64,000 bases of DNA from Cellulophaga omnivescoria (GCF_001999725.1 NZ_MDDP01000050.1:164155-228154); one strand, 5' to 3'; shown: positions 55,271-63,810, numbered from the stretch's first letter. Notes: generated from the letters alone by a model not told the origin. Numbers and translations are program-made.

Positions 55271-55312
55271 CAAAGATAAAAAATAATACCACAATTTACC
55301 ACTAAATACCAC
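55271..55312 (-). promoter_or_regulatory. mraZ promoter with three MraZ-type boxes
   Basis: On the minus strand GTGGTA occurs three times (55312-55307, 55302-55297, 55292-55287), a strict 10-nt period, ahead of a -7 element TATCTTTG (55278-55271). The boxes cover the -33 region, so bound MraZ would block the promoter. The known MraZ operator is a set of TGG(G/T)A repeats about one helical turn apart. Confidence 0.82.
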
Positions 55313-55441
55313 ATTGTTAATAAGTTTCCCCACTTTAAATATCACTTTTAGACTAACAACCTAAAAAACAGGATGTAATGTGGTGGTAGAAATCTAAATT
55401 TATCTGCAAAAAAGAATGACGATTCTTTTTATGGAAATGCC

Positions 55442-55449
55442 TATATTTG
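55442..55449 (+). promoter_or_regulatory. -7 element of the alpha/beta hydrolase gene
   Basis: TATATTTG matches TAnnTTTG; the implied transcript start near 55456 lies after the upstream in-frame ATG at 55447 and before the ATG at 55480. Confidence 0.55.
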
Positions 55450-55479
55450 CTACTTAATAGCATAAGAGCTATCCTATTA

Positions 55480-56244
55480 ATGGAAGAAAAGATTATTACA
55501 GAAGGTAAATACAGATATATAGAGATTGGGGAAGGAACACCACTAATTATTTTACACGGATTAATGGGTGGATTGAGTAATTTTCAAGGTGTTATGGAAC
55601 ATTTTCCTGCAAAAGGATACAAAGTTTTAGTACCAGAACTACCTATATATGACAAACCTCTACTAAAAACTACTGTAAAAAGTTTTGCAAAATTTGTACA
55701 AGGATTTATTACCCACAAAGGGCTAAAAGACGTTATTTTACTAGGCAACTCTTTAGGTGGACATATAGGTTTATTACACACTAAATTATACCCAGAGACT
55801 GTAAAGGCATTAGTTATAACAGGCAGCTCTGGTTTATACGAAAGCGCAATGGGAGATGGCTACCCAAGAAGGGGTGATTATGAATTTATAAAGAAAAAAG
55901 CACAAGATGTTTTTTATGACCCTGAGGTTGCCACAAAAGAAATAGTAGACGAAGTATTTGCTACCGTAAACGACCGTATTAAATTGGTAAAAACATTAGC
56001 AATTGCCAAAAGTGCTATAAGACATAATATGGCCAAAGACTTACCAAATATGCACACACCAACCTGTATTATTTGGGGTGAAGATGACACCGTTACTCCA
56101 CCAGATGTAGCCAATGATTTTAATAAACTATTACCAGACTCTGATTTATATTGGATTAAAAAATGCGGGCACGCTCCAATGATGGAACACCCAGATGAGT
56201 TTAATACTATACTAGAAAACTGGCTACAAAAACGTAGTTTGTAA
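55480..56244 (+). CDS. Alpha/beta hydrolase
   Basis: Cytoplasmic hydrolase of 254 aa, substrate unknown. The oxyanion region is LHGLMGG near 26-32, the nucleophile elbow GNSLGG near 89-94, the acid in WGEDDTVTPP near 200-209 and the His in KCGHAPMMEHP near 228-238. The open frame could begin at 55447, but the -7 element at 55442-55449 makes that impossible for this transcript, so the ATG at 55480 (MEEKIITEGK) is used. It is followed 23 nt later by engB and is divergent from mraZ. Confidence 0.88.
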   Translation: MEEKIITEGKYRYIEIGEGTPLIILHGLMGGLSNFQGVMEHFPAKGYKVLVPELPIYDKPLLKTTVKSFAKFVQGFITHKGLKDVILLGNSLGGHIGLLHTKLYPETVKALVITGSSGLYESAMGDGYPRRGDYEFIKKKAQDVFYDPEVATKEIVDEVFATVNDRIKLVKTLAIAKSAIRHNMAKDLPNMHTPTCIIWGEDDTVTPPDVANDFNKLLPDSDLYWIKKCGHAPMMEHPDEFNTILENWLQKRSL

Positions 56245-56267
56245 GCCCAAACCTAAAAATACATATT

Positions 56268-56888
56268 TTGAAAATAAAATCTGCCAGCTTTGTAATGAGT
56301 AACTCTAACGTAAAGTCTTGCCCAAGCGAGCCTTTGCCAGAGTATGCTTTTATTGGCAGATCTAACGTAGGTAAATCTTCCTTAATAAATATGTTAATGC
56401 AACGCAAGAGTTTAGCAAAAACATCTGGAAGACCAGGAAAAACACAATTGATAAATCATTTTAAAATTAATGAAAATTGGTTTTTAGTAGATTTACCAGG
56501 TTATGGCTATGCACGTGTTTCTAAAAAAGAGAAAAAAACATTTCAGAAATACATTACCGACTACTTTAAAGAAAGAGTACAGCTTGTTTGTGCCTTTGTT
56601 TTGGTTGATATACGCCACGAACCACAAAAAGTTGATTTAGAATTTTTAGAGTGGATGGGAGAAAATCAAATACCGTTTGCCTTAATTTTTACCAAAGCAG
56701 ATAAACTAAAGCCACAGGTAATACAAAAACAAGCAGACAACTACATTAATGCATTACTAGAAGGTATTTGGGAAGACGCTCCCCAATACTTTATAACATC
56801 ATCTGCAAATAACTTGGGCAGAGAAGATGTTTTAGAGTTTATAGACGGTATTAACGAAGAATTTTTTAAAGCAACAGCTGCTAAATAA
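56268..56888 (+). CDS. engB: Ribosome biogenesis GTPase EngB (YihA/YsxC)
   Basis: GTPase of 206 aa needed for large ribosomal subunit assembly. G1 GRSNVGKSS (30-38), G2 region TSGRPGKTQ near 52-60, G3 DLPGYG near 76-81, G4 TKAD near 144, and G5 SSANNLG near 178. The start is TTG at 56268; the protein beginning MKIKSASFVMSNS matches the family's normal N-terminus, and the next ATG would cut into it. It probably shares a transcript with the hydrolase upstream. Confidence 0.94.
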   Translation: MKIKSASFVMSNSNVKSCPSEPLPEYAFIGRSNVGKSSLINMLMQRKSLAKTSGRPGKTQLINHFKINENWFLVDLPGYGYARVSKKEKKTFQKYITDYFKERVQLVCAFVLVDIRHEPQKVDLEFLEWMGENQIPFALIFTKADKLKPQVIQKQADNYINALLEGIWEDAPQYFITSSANNLGREDVLEFIDGINEEFFKATAAK

Positions 56889-56891
56889 AAA

Positions 56892-57254
56892 TTACAACTT
56901 AGCCTTTATAGTAGCAATTAGCTCCACAGAATTTTTTAAATCATTTAGTTCGTCCGCAGCAATAAGCGGTGTAAGCTCTCCTTTTTCCTTTTTAAAAATA
57001 ACTGGCAACGTAGTATTTACAAACTCATTACCAACAAATTTCTTTTTAAATTCATCTTTGTGTAAAAACTGAAGTTCCAAATTATTCGTACTTCTAAATT
57101 TTTTCCAAACATTATCCTCTGTAAAAACACCAAAAGTAATATTACACAAATTACAATTATAAGTAGAAGGGCTAAATATTTTATGGGCGCTATCTAACAT
57201 TGCATTACCTATACCGGATTTAGCATTATAAACAAATATAATTTCTTGAATCAT
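56892..57254 (-). CDS. Conserved hypothetical protein with a CxxC motif
   Basis: A 120-aa soluble protein, no family recognised with confidence. MIQEIIFVYNAKSGIGNAMLDSAHKIF is followed by the pair NCNLCNITFGVF (about 33-44) and a polar C-terminal half (FGNEFVNTTLPVIFKKEKGEL-type). The CxxC could be a metal or redox site. An upstream in-frame ATG at 57290 would add 12 residues with little support; the ATG at 57254 gives a compact N-terminus. It is convergent with engB, 3 nt from its stop. Confidence 0.7.
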   Translation of the reverse strand: MIQEIIFVYNAKSGIGNAMLDSAHKIFSPSTYNCNLCNITFGVFTEDNVWKKFRSTNNLELQFLHKDEFKKKFVGNEFVNTTLPVIFKKEKGELTPLIAADELNDLKNSVELIATIKAKL

Positions 57255-57377
57255 TACTATTTTTAAAAGTTGGTCTAAACTTATTTGCATTACTTATCTT
57301 TAAAACAATTAATATTTTGTTAATTTTACCAGATACAATTTTTATTGCATTTTAAAAAAAGTATTTTCGCAAAACGT

Positions 57378-57689
57378 ATGAAGCTGAAAGAAATTACATT
57401 ATCGGTTTTTAGCGTAGTAATGATTGGGTTTCTGTTACTTGGATCTCAAAACATACACACGCTAAGCTACCACGCTGATGACGATGGCACTGCCATTGTA
57501 CATTGTGAGCAGTGTGATTTTATTTTTACCAACAACCATACTTCCTTTACAAACTATAGTTTTACAACTATTGTAACGCCATATATTTTTACCGGAACTA
57601 AAGCTAAAACCGTAACTAATTACAAAAAGCCTAAGGTTAAAAATACAGTTACACCTAAGCATTTAAACAAGCCTCCACCAGCTGTTTAA
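57378..57689 (+). CDS. Small membrane or exported His/Cys protein upstream of a TonB receptor
   Basis: A 103-aa protein: hydrophobic N-terminal segment (about 6-25), then HADDDGTAIVHCEQCDF with His and CxxC residues able to bind metal, a Thr/Asn-rich middle and a Lys-rich tail ending NKPPPAV. I do not recognise a named family. The frame is open from 57345, but the ATG at 57378 (MKLKEITLS) gives the expected export signal, and a -7-like TATTTTCG lies at about 57359-57366. It is 68 nt upstream of the receptor gene and likely in its operon. A metal-sensing or metal-handling role is inference. Confidence 0.68.
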   Translation: MKLKEITLSVFSVVMIGFLLLGSQNIHTLSYHADDDGTAIVHCEQCDFIFTNNHTSFTNYSFTTIVTPYIFTGTKAKTVTNYKKPKVKNTVTPKHLNKPPPAV

Positions 57690-57757
57690 CCCTACACTAA
57701 ACACTGCTTTTTTTATACAACAAAAAAGCACCTAATTATTTACACAAAAATATTATT

Positions 57758-60154
57758 ATGCGCTATACGCTAACAATACTATGTATTATAGTTTGTCAGT
57801 CTTTTGTATTTAGCCAAGATTGTTCTAATATTCTTTTAGGAGAAGTAATAGACTTTCATGACAAAGAACCATTAGCAGACGCTATTATACAAGTAAGAGG
57901 AAACAAGAAGCAAGTATATTCTGATGAGTTTGGAAAGTTTACTCTAAAAAATTTATGCAACGGCATTATAGAGTTAGAAATATCTCACCCAGAATGCAGT
58001 ACAAGATTTGTAACAGTAGAAATTTATGGCAACACCCATAAAAAAATAACCTTAGAACATCATTTAGAAGAGTTAAATGAAGTTAAGGTTACGGGCTCTA
58101 CCATTAAAGAAACCAATTCTGCACAAGAAAAAACAATAAAAACAGAGGAGCTAGAACGTTTTGGCAGCAACAATTTGGGTGATGCGCTTAAACAAATAAA
58201 CGGAGTATCTAGCTTAAACACAGGTTCAAATATTGTAAAACCTATAATACAAGGTTTAGGAGGCAGTAGAGTACTTATACTTAATAATGGTACTCGCATG
58301 CAAGATATGGAATGGGGTGCAGAACACGCACCAAACATAGATATTAATGCAGCCAACAAAGTTACAGTTGTAAAAGGTGCTGCCGCATTAAAATATGGTG
58401 GTGATGCTATTGGAGGTATTATTTTACTAGACCAAAATAGAATACCTAAAAAAGATACTATTTACGGCAAAACACTTATAAATGGAGTGTCTAACGGAAG
58501 AGGTGGAAACATTTCTACCGAACTTACAAAAGCATATGAAAATGGTTTTTATATTAAAGGACAAGCGTCTTACAAAAAACTGGGTGATGCTGAAGCTCCT
58601 AATTATATTTTGTCTAACACAGGAGTTTCTCAATTTGGAGCTAGCATAGATTTTGGAAAACTTGGTTTTGAAAGTGGCTGGAGTACCCACTACTCCTACT
58701 TTGATACAAACATTGGTATTTTAAGTGCATCTCATATAGGTAATGTAGACGATTTAATTACCGCGATTAATAGTGATGAACCAAGTAAAATAAGCGACTT
58801 TACCTATAACATTAAAGAGCCTAGACAACACGTTAAACATCATTTAGGAAAACTTAAATATTACAAGCGATTTGAAGGTTTAGGAAAATTAAACTTACAA
58901 TATGACATACAACAAAACCATAGGTTTGAGTATGATATACGTGTTGGTGACGACAAAGGAAAAGCCTCTTTAGATCTTAAGCTTACAACACAAACACTTG
59001 CTGCAGATATAAATATTGATGCTTTTGAAAAGCAAAAATTTTCTTTTGGGATTCTAGGTAGATATCAAGAAAATTTTCCTAATCCAGAAACTGGAGTACG
59101 TCGTTTAATTCCTGACTACGAAAAAGTAGATTTTGGAGTTTTTGCTACTACAGAATATAAATTTTCTGATGCTACTACTCTAGATGCGGGTATTAGGTAT
59201 GATTACAGTAAAATTGATGCTCAAAAGTTTTACATAACTTCTAGGTGGGAAGAACGTGGTTATGATGAAGATTATAGCGATATAGTTGTTAGTGATCGTG
59301 GCACTCAGCTTTTAGTAAACCCTAAATTTAACTACCATAATTTTTCTGCATCTGCAGGCTTAAAACATAGATTTAGCAATGAAAATCAGTTTAGATTTAA
59401 TTACTCCTTAGCACAACGTGCTCCAAATCCAGCTGAATTATTTAGCGATGGTCTTCATCATTCGGCTGCACGAATTGAATTGGGCGATTTACGTATTAAG
59501 AGTGAAACATCGCACAGAATATCTGCAAGCCTAGGAAAAAACTCATACACATGGGGTTACGAGATTGAACCTTACTTAAATTTAATTAAAGATTTTATTT
59601 TAATAGAGCCAACAGGAATAGAATTCTCTTTACGCGGTGCATTTCCTGTGTGGGAATACAGACAAACCAATGCAAGTTTACTTGGCGTAGACGCATCTAT
59701 CTTTAATAATTGGACAAACAATTGGAGAACAGATCATAAATTTTCTATAGTTAAGGGAAAAGACAAAACTAAAAATGAAGCTTTAATTAACATTCCTTCA
59801 GCTCGTTTACAAAACCAGATAACATTTACTAAACAAGAATGGAACAACTTTAATATTAGCTTACAAAGTGAATATGTATTTAAACAAAATGAATACATAG
59901 ATAATATTATGGTATACTCACCACAACAAGACCAAGAAGTGGAACTAGATATAAACACACCACCAAGTGCCTACCATTTATTAAAATTAGATTCAGAAAT
60001 TAAATTAAACTTAAAAAACAGCAAAGCACTAACTGTTGGTTTAGGTATAACCAATTTATTGAACACAGAATATAGAGACTACCTTAACAGACAACGTTAT
60101 TTTACAGACGATTTGGGAAGGTCTTTTACACTTAGATTAAAATTAAATTACTAA
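57758..60154 (+). CDS. TonB-dependent outer membrane receptor, possibly for metal ions
   Basis: A 798-aa receptor: signal peptide (1-20), a carboxypeptidase-regulatory-like domain (about 27-105, GEVIDFHDKEPLADAIIQV), a plug (about 122-230, with GLGGSRVLILNNGTRM) and a 22-strand barrel ending RSFTLRLKLNY. Plug and barrel show His-bearing stretches: WGAEHAPNID near 190, and NPAELFSDGLHHSAARIELGD near 565. The latter recalls, from memory, the ELxxxGxHxATxxxExG region of ZnuD-type zinc receptors. It needs TonB-ExbBD for energy. The genes before and after look like its partners, together a metal-uptake cassette. Confidence 0.9.
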   Translation: MRYTLTILCIIVCQSFVFSQDCSNILLGEVIDFHDKEPLADAIIQVRGNKKQVYSDEFGKFTLKNLCNGIIELEISHPECSTRFVTVEIYGNTHKKITLEHHLEELNEVKVTGSTIKETNSAQEKTIKTEELERFGSNNLGDALKQINGVSSLNTGSNIVKPIIQGLGGSRVLILNNGTRMQDMEWGAEHAPNIDINAANKVTVVKGAAALKYGGDAIGGIILLDQNRIPKKDTIYGKTLINGVSNGRGGNISTELTKAYENGFYIKGQASYKKLGDAEAPNYILSNTGVSQFGASIDFGKLGFESGWSTHYSYFDTNIGILSASHIGNVDDLITAINSDEPSKISDFTYNIKEPRQHVKHHLGKLKYYKRFEGLGKLNLQYDIQQNHRFEYDIRVGDDKGKASLDLKLTTQTLAADINIDAFEKQKFSFGILGRYQENFPNPETGVRRLIPDYEKVDFGVFATTEYKFSDATTLDAGIRYDYSKIDAQKFYITSRWEERGYDEDYSDIVVSDRGTQLLVNPKFNYHNFSASAGLKHRFSNENQFRFNYSLAQRAPNPAELFSDGLHHSAARIELGDLRIKSETSHRISASLGKNSYTWGYEIEPYLNLIKDFILIEPTGIEFSLRGAFPVWEYRQTNASLLGVDASIFNNWTNNWRTDHKFSIVKGKDKTKNEALINIPSARLQNQITFTKQEWNNFNISLQSEYVFKQNEYIDNIMVYSPQQDQEVELDINTPPSAYHLLKLDSEIKLNLKNSKALTVGLGITNLLNTEYRDYLNRQRYFTDDLGRSFTLRLKLNY

Positions 60155-60173
60155 CACTAAAACAATTGACAAA

Positions 60174-60749
60174 ATGATTAAAAGAAACACAATTTTAAAA
60201 AACATTAAAAAAGTAAGTTTAATTGCATTCTCTAGTATTGCTTTAATTTCTTGTTCTGATGATGACGATGCACCGGAAGAACAAAATGAAGAAGAAGTAA
60301 TAACAACAGTAATAGTAAAACTTACACCACAAGGCGGAGGAACAGCAGTTACTCTAACATCTAAAGATGATGATGGCGCTGATGGCCCAAACGCTCCCGT
60401 AATTAGTGTTGAAAGCTTAGCAGCTAACACAACCTACAACGGTACTATTACATTACTTAACGAAACTGAAAGTCCTGCTGAAGATATTACACTAGAAGTT
60501 GAAGAAGAAGATGATGAGCACCAATTCTTTTATACTGTTTCTGGTTCTATTAGCGGTACAGATTACACAGATATGGATGAAGATGGCAACCCTGTAGGTA
60601 TAACATTTACCCTTTCTACAGGAGATGCTGGCAATGCTACATTAGGCGTAACTTTAAGACACGAGCCTAAAAAACCTAACGATGGCTCTTTAGCAGACGC
60701 TGGAGGATCAACAGATGTAGATCAAACTTTTTCTCTTGAAGTAGAATAA
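60174..60749 (+). CDS. Acidic surface lipoprotein of the TonB-receptor operon
   Basis: A 191-aa lipoprotein: signal peptide with lipobox ALISC (C27), followed at once by SDDDDAPEEQNEEE. Acidic residues straight after the lipidated Cys are the pattern of the lipoprotein export signal that sends lipoproteins to the cell surface in Flavobacteriia. The rest is Thr/Asp/Glu-rich beta sequence, with RHEPKKPNDG near 162 and an acidic end. Relatives are often labelled type 1 periplasmic binding fold protein, a name with little meaning here. It starts 19 nt after the receptor and may bind the ligand at the surface. Confidence 0.82.
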   Translation: MIKRNTILKNIKKVSLIAFSSIALISCSDDDDAPEEQNEEEVITTVIVKLTPQGGGTAVTLTSKDDDGADGPNAPVISVESLAANTTYNGTITLLNETESPAEDITLEVEEEDDEHQFFYTVSGSISGTDYTDMDEDGNPVGITFTLSTGDAGNATLGVTLRHEPKKPNDGSLADAGGSTDVDQTFSLEVE

Positions 60750-60770
60750 TTTACTTTTACGGTTAAAACT

Positions 60771-60804
60771 AAAAAAACTCCCAGATTTTTCTGGGAGTTT
60801 TTTT
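60771..60804. terminator. Bidirectional terminator between the lipoprotein gene and gldC
   Basis: AAAAAAACTCCCAGA (60771-60785), loop TTTT, TCTGGGAGTTTTTTT (60790-60804): a 15-bp perfect stem with A and T flanks. Confidence 0.94.
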
Positions 60805-60822
60805 AATTTAATTAACGCATAA

Positions 60823-61158
60823 TTATTTTTTAAGCTCTAGCTTATCTGCAAAATACTCGCAAAAGTCTTTCATAGTAGCAGTCATTTTTTCGTCTTGTGT
60901 AGCTTTATAAAAAGTATCAGACAAAGACACTAGTGTTTGATGAAAAAATACCTTCATTTCATCTACAGGCATATCTTTAGTCCATAAATCTATTTTTAAG
61001 GATTCTTGGTTTTTACTATCCCAAACAGATAAAAGCATTGCTTTTGCCTCTTCATTCTCTATTCCTCCGTCTTCTGCAGACCAATTTAAAGCCTCTGGCA
61101 CTCTGTTTTCATCCAGACCAACAGTTAACTTAATTTCTGATGTATGTATTTTTGACAT
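60823..61158 (-). CDS. gldC: Gliding motility protein GldC
   Basis: A 111-aa cytoplasmic protein; MSKIHTSEIKLTVGLDENRVPEALNWSAEDGG and KAMLLSVWDSKNQESLKIDLWTKDMPVDEMK are the GldC pattern. In Flavobacterium johnsoniae GldC supports but is not essential for gliding, and lies next to gldB, as here (the two genes abut). Its biochemical task is not known. Confidence 0.92.
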   Translation of the reverse strand: MSKIHTSEIKLTVGLDENRVPEALNWSAEDGGIENEEAKAMLLSVWDSKNQESLKIDLWTKDMPVDEMKVFFHQTLVSLSDTFYKATQDEKMTATMKDFCEYFADKLELKK

Positions 61159-62124
61159 TTATCGTTTTGGTTTATAATTAGATTTTTTAAATATTTCCTC
61201 AGCAGGCAGCTGTAGCATTTGTTGCAAAGTTACATTATTATTATCCATAAAAGAACGCACAATTTGCCATCCTAAAAAACGTCCTAATCTTCCAGGCGAC
61301 TCACTATCTAACTCCAACTGAAACTTAGAAAATGGTGCAGGATCTAAAAAACGCTTATTTAAATTTTTATCTGTACTATATAAATACTGGTTTTCAATAA
61401 AATTTCGCCAAATTGGCTCTTCATTAGCAAAAGCCCAATCTAAATCTTGCTGAGTATATTTTATTTTTACTGCATCATCTACAAAAGGTATTAGCTTATC
61501 TTTTACATATAACTCTTTTCCATAATATACCAGCTGCGCTAAAAAAGTTCTGTCGTTTGCCGGATAAGGCACAACTTTTTTTGCAAATGCATTAGCCACA
61601 TCTGTAATTAAAAATTTTTTATCTAAACCCTCTGCTATGTAATTTTGTAATCCCTGATAAAACTTATGATCCTTACCTAAATAATTATCTAACCCAAGCA
61701 ACAAAAGCTCATTTGTAAGTATAACAGGACTATTGTAATTCACATCAGATATTACTGTAACCACCTTAGGCTCTGATTCTTTTGGAAAATAATACTTCAC
61801 ATGTTTGTAAAACAATTCAAGGTCATTTTTCTGCTGTTTAAAGTCACCAAAAGCCACATTAACTTCTTTTAACAAAGATATTTGTAATGTATCTCTTAAC
61901 TTTGCGACCCATAAACTATCCGGGTATTGCGCAGGAAATAAGTAAGGGTATTTTTCTTTTAATACAGGAATATCTACTGGTTTAGCATCAGCAATTTCCC
62001 TATCAAACCTAGCAATATCTAATGATACATTTACTTTGGCTATCTGTTTTGCCTCTTTAGATTCTTGTTTGCACCCATAAAAAAGGAAAAAAACAAGTAA
62101 AAAGATATAAAATGGTTGTTTCAT
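61159..62124 (-). CDS. gldB: Gliding motility lipoprotein GldB
   Basis: A 321-aa lipoprotein with lipobox FLFYGC (C18), essential for gliding and type IX secretion-linked motility in Flavobacterium. Mature motifs: VSLDIARFDREI near 33-44, PYLFPAQYPDSLW near 65-77, GLDNYLGKDHKFYQG near 143-157, and SPGRLGRFLGWQIVRSFM near 272-289. Length and order match. The gene starts the gldB-gldC pair; its leader holds a 24-bp palindrome (62141-62164) and a -7 element TAACTTTG (62185-62192). Confidence 0.94.
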   Translation of the reverse strand: MKQPFYIFLLVFFLFYGCKQESKEAKQIAKVNVSLDIARFDREIADAKPVDIPVLKEKYPYLFPAQYPDSLWVAKLRDTLQISLLKEVNVAFGDFKQQKNDLELFYKHVKYYFPKESEPKVVTVISDVNYNSPVILTNELLLLGLDNYLGKDHKFYQGLQNYIAEGLDKKFLITDVANAFAKKVVPYPANDRTFLAQLVYYGKELYVKDKLIPFVDDAVKIKYTQQDLDWAFANEEPIWRNFIENQYLYSTDKNLNKRFLDPAPFSKFQLELDSESPGRLGRFLGWQIVRSFMDNNNVTLQQMLQLPAEEIFKKSNYKPKR

Positions 62125-62140
62125 TTAAAAGTAATTACAG

Positions 62141-62164
62141 TAACATTTTAATATTAAAATGTTA
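62141..62164. repeat. 24-bp perfect palindrome in the gldB leader
   Basis: TAACATTTTAAT joined to ATTAAAATGTTA with no spacer, between the -7 element of gldB and its start codon. It could be a dimeric operator or, in RNA, an AT hairpin; it also lies 57 nt ahead of nadE. Confidence 0.7.
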
Positions 62165-62184
62165 GCGTTTATTTTTACAGGATA

Positions 62185-62192
62185 CAAAGTTA
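62185..62192 (-). promoter_or_regulatory. -7 element of gldBC
   Basis: TAACTTTG on the minus strand fits TAnnTTTG; transcript start would be near 62179, giving a leader of about 55 nt with the palindrome in it. Confidence 0.5.
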
Positions 62193-62220
62193 ACAGTTTT
62201 CAACGTAATAAAGGAATTCT

Positions 62221-63009
62221 ATGCAAACAGAAAAAGTAACAGACTATATTGTTAATTGGTTAAAAGATTATGCTACTAAAGCAAATATAAAAGGATTTGT
62301 AATTGGCATATCTGGCGGAATTGATTCTGCAGTAACATCTACCTTGTGTGCTAAGACAGGATTGGAACTGCTATGCTTAGAAATGCCAATACACCAGGCA
62401 GAGAGTCAAGTTACTAGAGCTAGTAAGCATATAGATTGGTTACAAAGTAATTTTAAAAACGTAAACAGGCAGCAAGTAAATTTAACTCCTGTTTTTGACA
62501 GCTTTATAGATACGCTACCAAGCGTAACCAATGAAGAAGAAAGATTTTTATCCTTAGCCAACGCAAGGGCAAGACTAAGAATGACTACTTTATATTATTT
62601 TGCAGGATTACACGGCTATTTAGTTGCAGGCACCGGTAATAAAGTTGAAGACTTTGGTGTAGGTTTTTACACCAAGTATGGAGATGGTGGAGTTGACCTT
62701 AGCCCTATTGCAGATTTAATGAAAAGTGAGGTTTATGATATAGCAAAATTTGCAGGTATTAATTCTGACATTATTAACGCCGCACCTACAGATGGTTTAT
62801 GGGGTGATGACAGAACAGATGAAGACCAAATAGGAGCGTCATACCCTGAGCTAGAATGGGCAATGCTTGAAGATGCTAAGGGCAAATCTAAAAATGATTT
62901 TACAGGAAGAGAACAAGAAGTATTTATATTATACAAAAAACTAAACAATGCTAACCAGCACAAAATGAAACCAATACCAGTTTGCGACATTCCAAATGAC
63001 TTAAAATAG
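62221..63009 (+). CDS. nadE: NH3-dependent NAD+ synthetase
   Basis: Makes NAD+ from nicotinate adenine dinucleotide, ATP and ammonia; 262 aa, the short form with no glutaminase domain. The ATP-PP loop is GISGGIDSAVTS (29-40), followed by NARARLRMTTLYYFA near 118-132, GTGNKVEDFGVGFYTKYGDGGVD-type segments near 138-160 and APTDGLWGDDRTDED near 187-201. Residues are intact. It is divergent from gldB; this gldC-gldB/nadE arrangement recurs in Flavobacteriia as far as I recall. Confidence 0.96.
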   Translation: MQTEKVTDYIVNWLKDYATKANIKGFVIGISGGIDSAVTSTLCAKTGLELLCLEMPIHQAESQVTRASKHIDWLQSNFKNVNRQQVNLTPVFDSFIDTLPSVTNEEERFLSLANARARLRMTTLYYFAGLHGYLVAGTGNKVEDFGVGFYTKYGDGGVDLSPIADLMKSEVYDIAKFAGINSDIINAAPTDGLWGDDRTDEDQIGASYPELEWAMLEDAKGKSKNDFTGREQEVFILYKKLNNANQHKMKPIPVCDIPNDLK

Positions 63010-63180
63010 TCAGTCATCGCAGATAATGTATTGTAAAACGAAAAAAAGTTAAATAATGGTAAATTCTAACAAAAAAGTATCATTTTTGTTGAACAAACAT
63101 ACAATTTAACCTTACATACTCTGTCAGAATTAATGTTGTGGAAGACAGATTATGCTTAAATTTAATTAAAACCAAAAAAA

Positions 63181-63810
63181 ATGAAAACAGTATTTATTGC
63201 AGATAGTCACCCTGTTGTGCAAGTGGGCATTACGCAGATGTTGAGTGTTGAGACGGGCTTTAAAGTTATTGGCACTGCTAGAACTTCATCAGAACTTTTT
63301 GAAAAATTGGAAAATGAAACTCCAGACATCTTAATGTTAGAGATGGATTTCCCGGAAATAAACGGGATTGCTTGTTTAAGAAAAATGAAGAAGAATCATC
63401 CAGATGTTAAAGTACTTATGTACAGCGGACAGTCTGAAGATGTTTACGCTATTAGCTCTATTAGAGCTGGTGCACAAGGTTACTTATCTAAAAATGCAGA
63501 TTTAGATTACATAGTAGCTGCATTAGAAAAAATTAGTGACGGTAAAATGTTTATCACCAATGAATTAGCACAAAGGCTAGCCTTTGATGAAGGAACACAA
63601 AAACCTAGAAGATTATTTAGAAAACTATCTACAAGAGAAATAGAAGTTTTAAAAATGCTTGCTAGCGGTAAAAGAAACAAAGATGTTGCATTAGGTCTTG
63701 GTTTAAACGAAAAAACCATTAGTACTTACAAGGCTCGTTTAATGAAGAAATTAAACGTAGACAATATGGTAGACTTATTACAACAAGCTAAAGCATTAGA
63801 TATTTTCTAA
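63181..63810 (+). CDS. Orphan NarL-type response regulator with a substituted receiver site
   Basis: A 209-aa protein with receiver (about 1-120) and LuxR helix-turn-helix (about 143-205, LSTREIEVLKMLASGKRNKDVA, NEKTISTYKARLMKKL). In the receiver the phospho-acceptor Asp is replaced by E54 (DILMLEMDFPEING against the usual LLDxxMP), and the acidic pair DD is reduced to D8-S9 (IADSHPVV). The switch Ser (MYSGQ) and Lys (YLSKNA) remain. Phosphorylation by a kinase is therefore unlikely; the Glu may mimic the active state. There is no kinase gene beside it. It ends at a strong hairpin terminator. Being next to nadE and gldBC, it may control motility, but that is only a guess. Confidence 0.9.
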   Translation: MKTVFIADSHPVVQVGITQMLSVETGFKVIGTARTSSELFEKLENETPDILMLEMDFPEINGIACLRKMKKNHPDVKVLMYSGQSEDVYAISSIRAGAQGYLSKNADLDYIVAALEKISDGKMFITNELAQRLAFDEGTQKPRRLFRKLSTREIEVLKMLASGKRNKDVALGLGLNEKTISTYKARLMKKLNVDNMVDLLQQAKALDIF

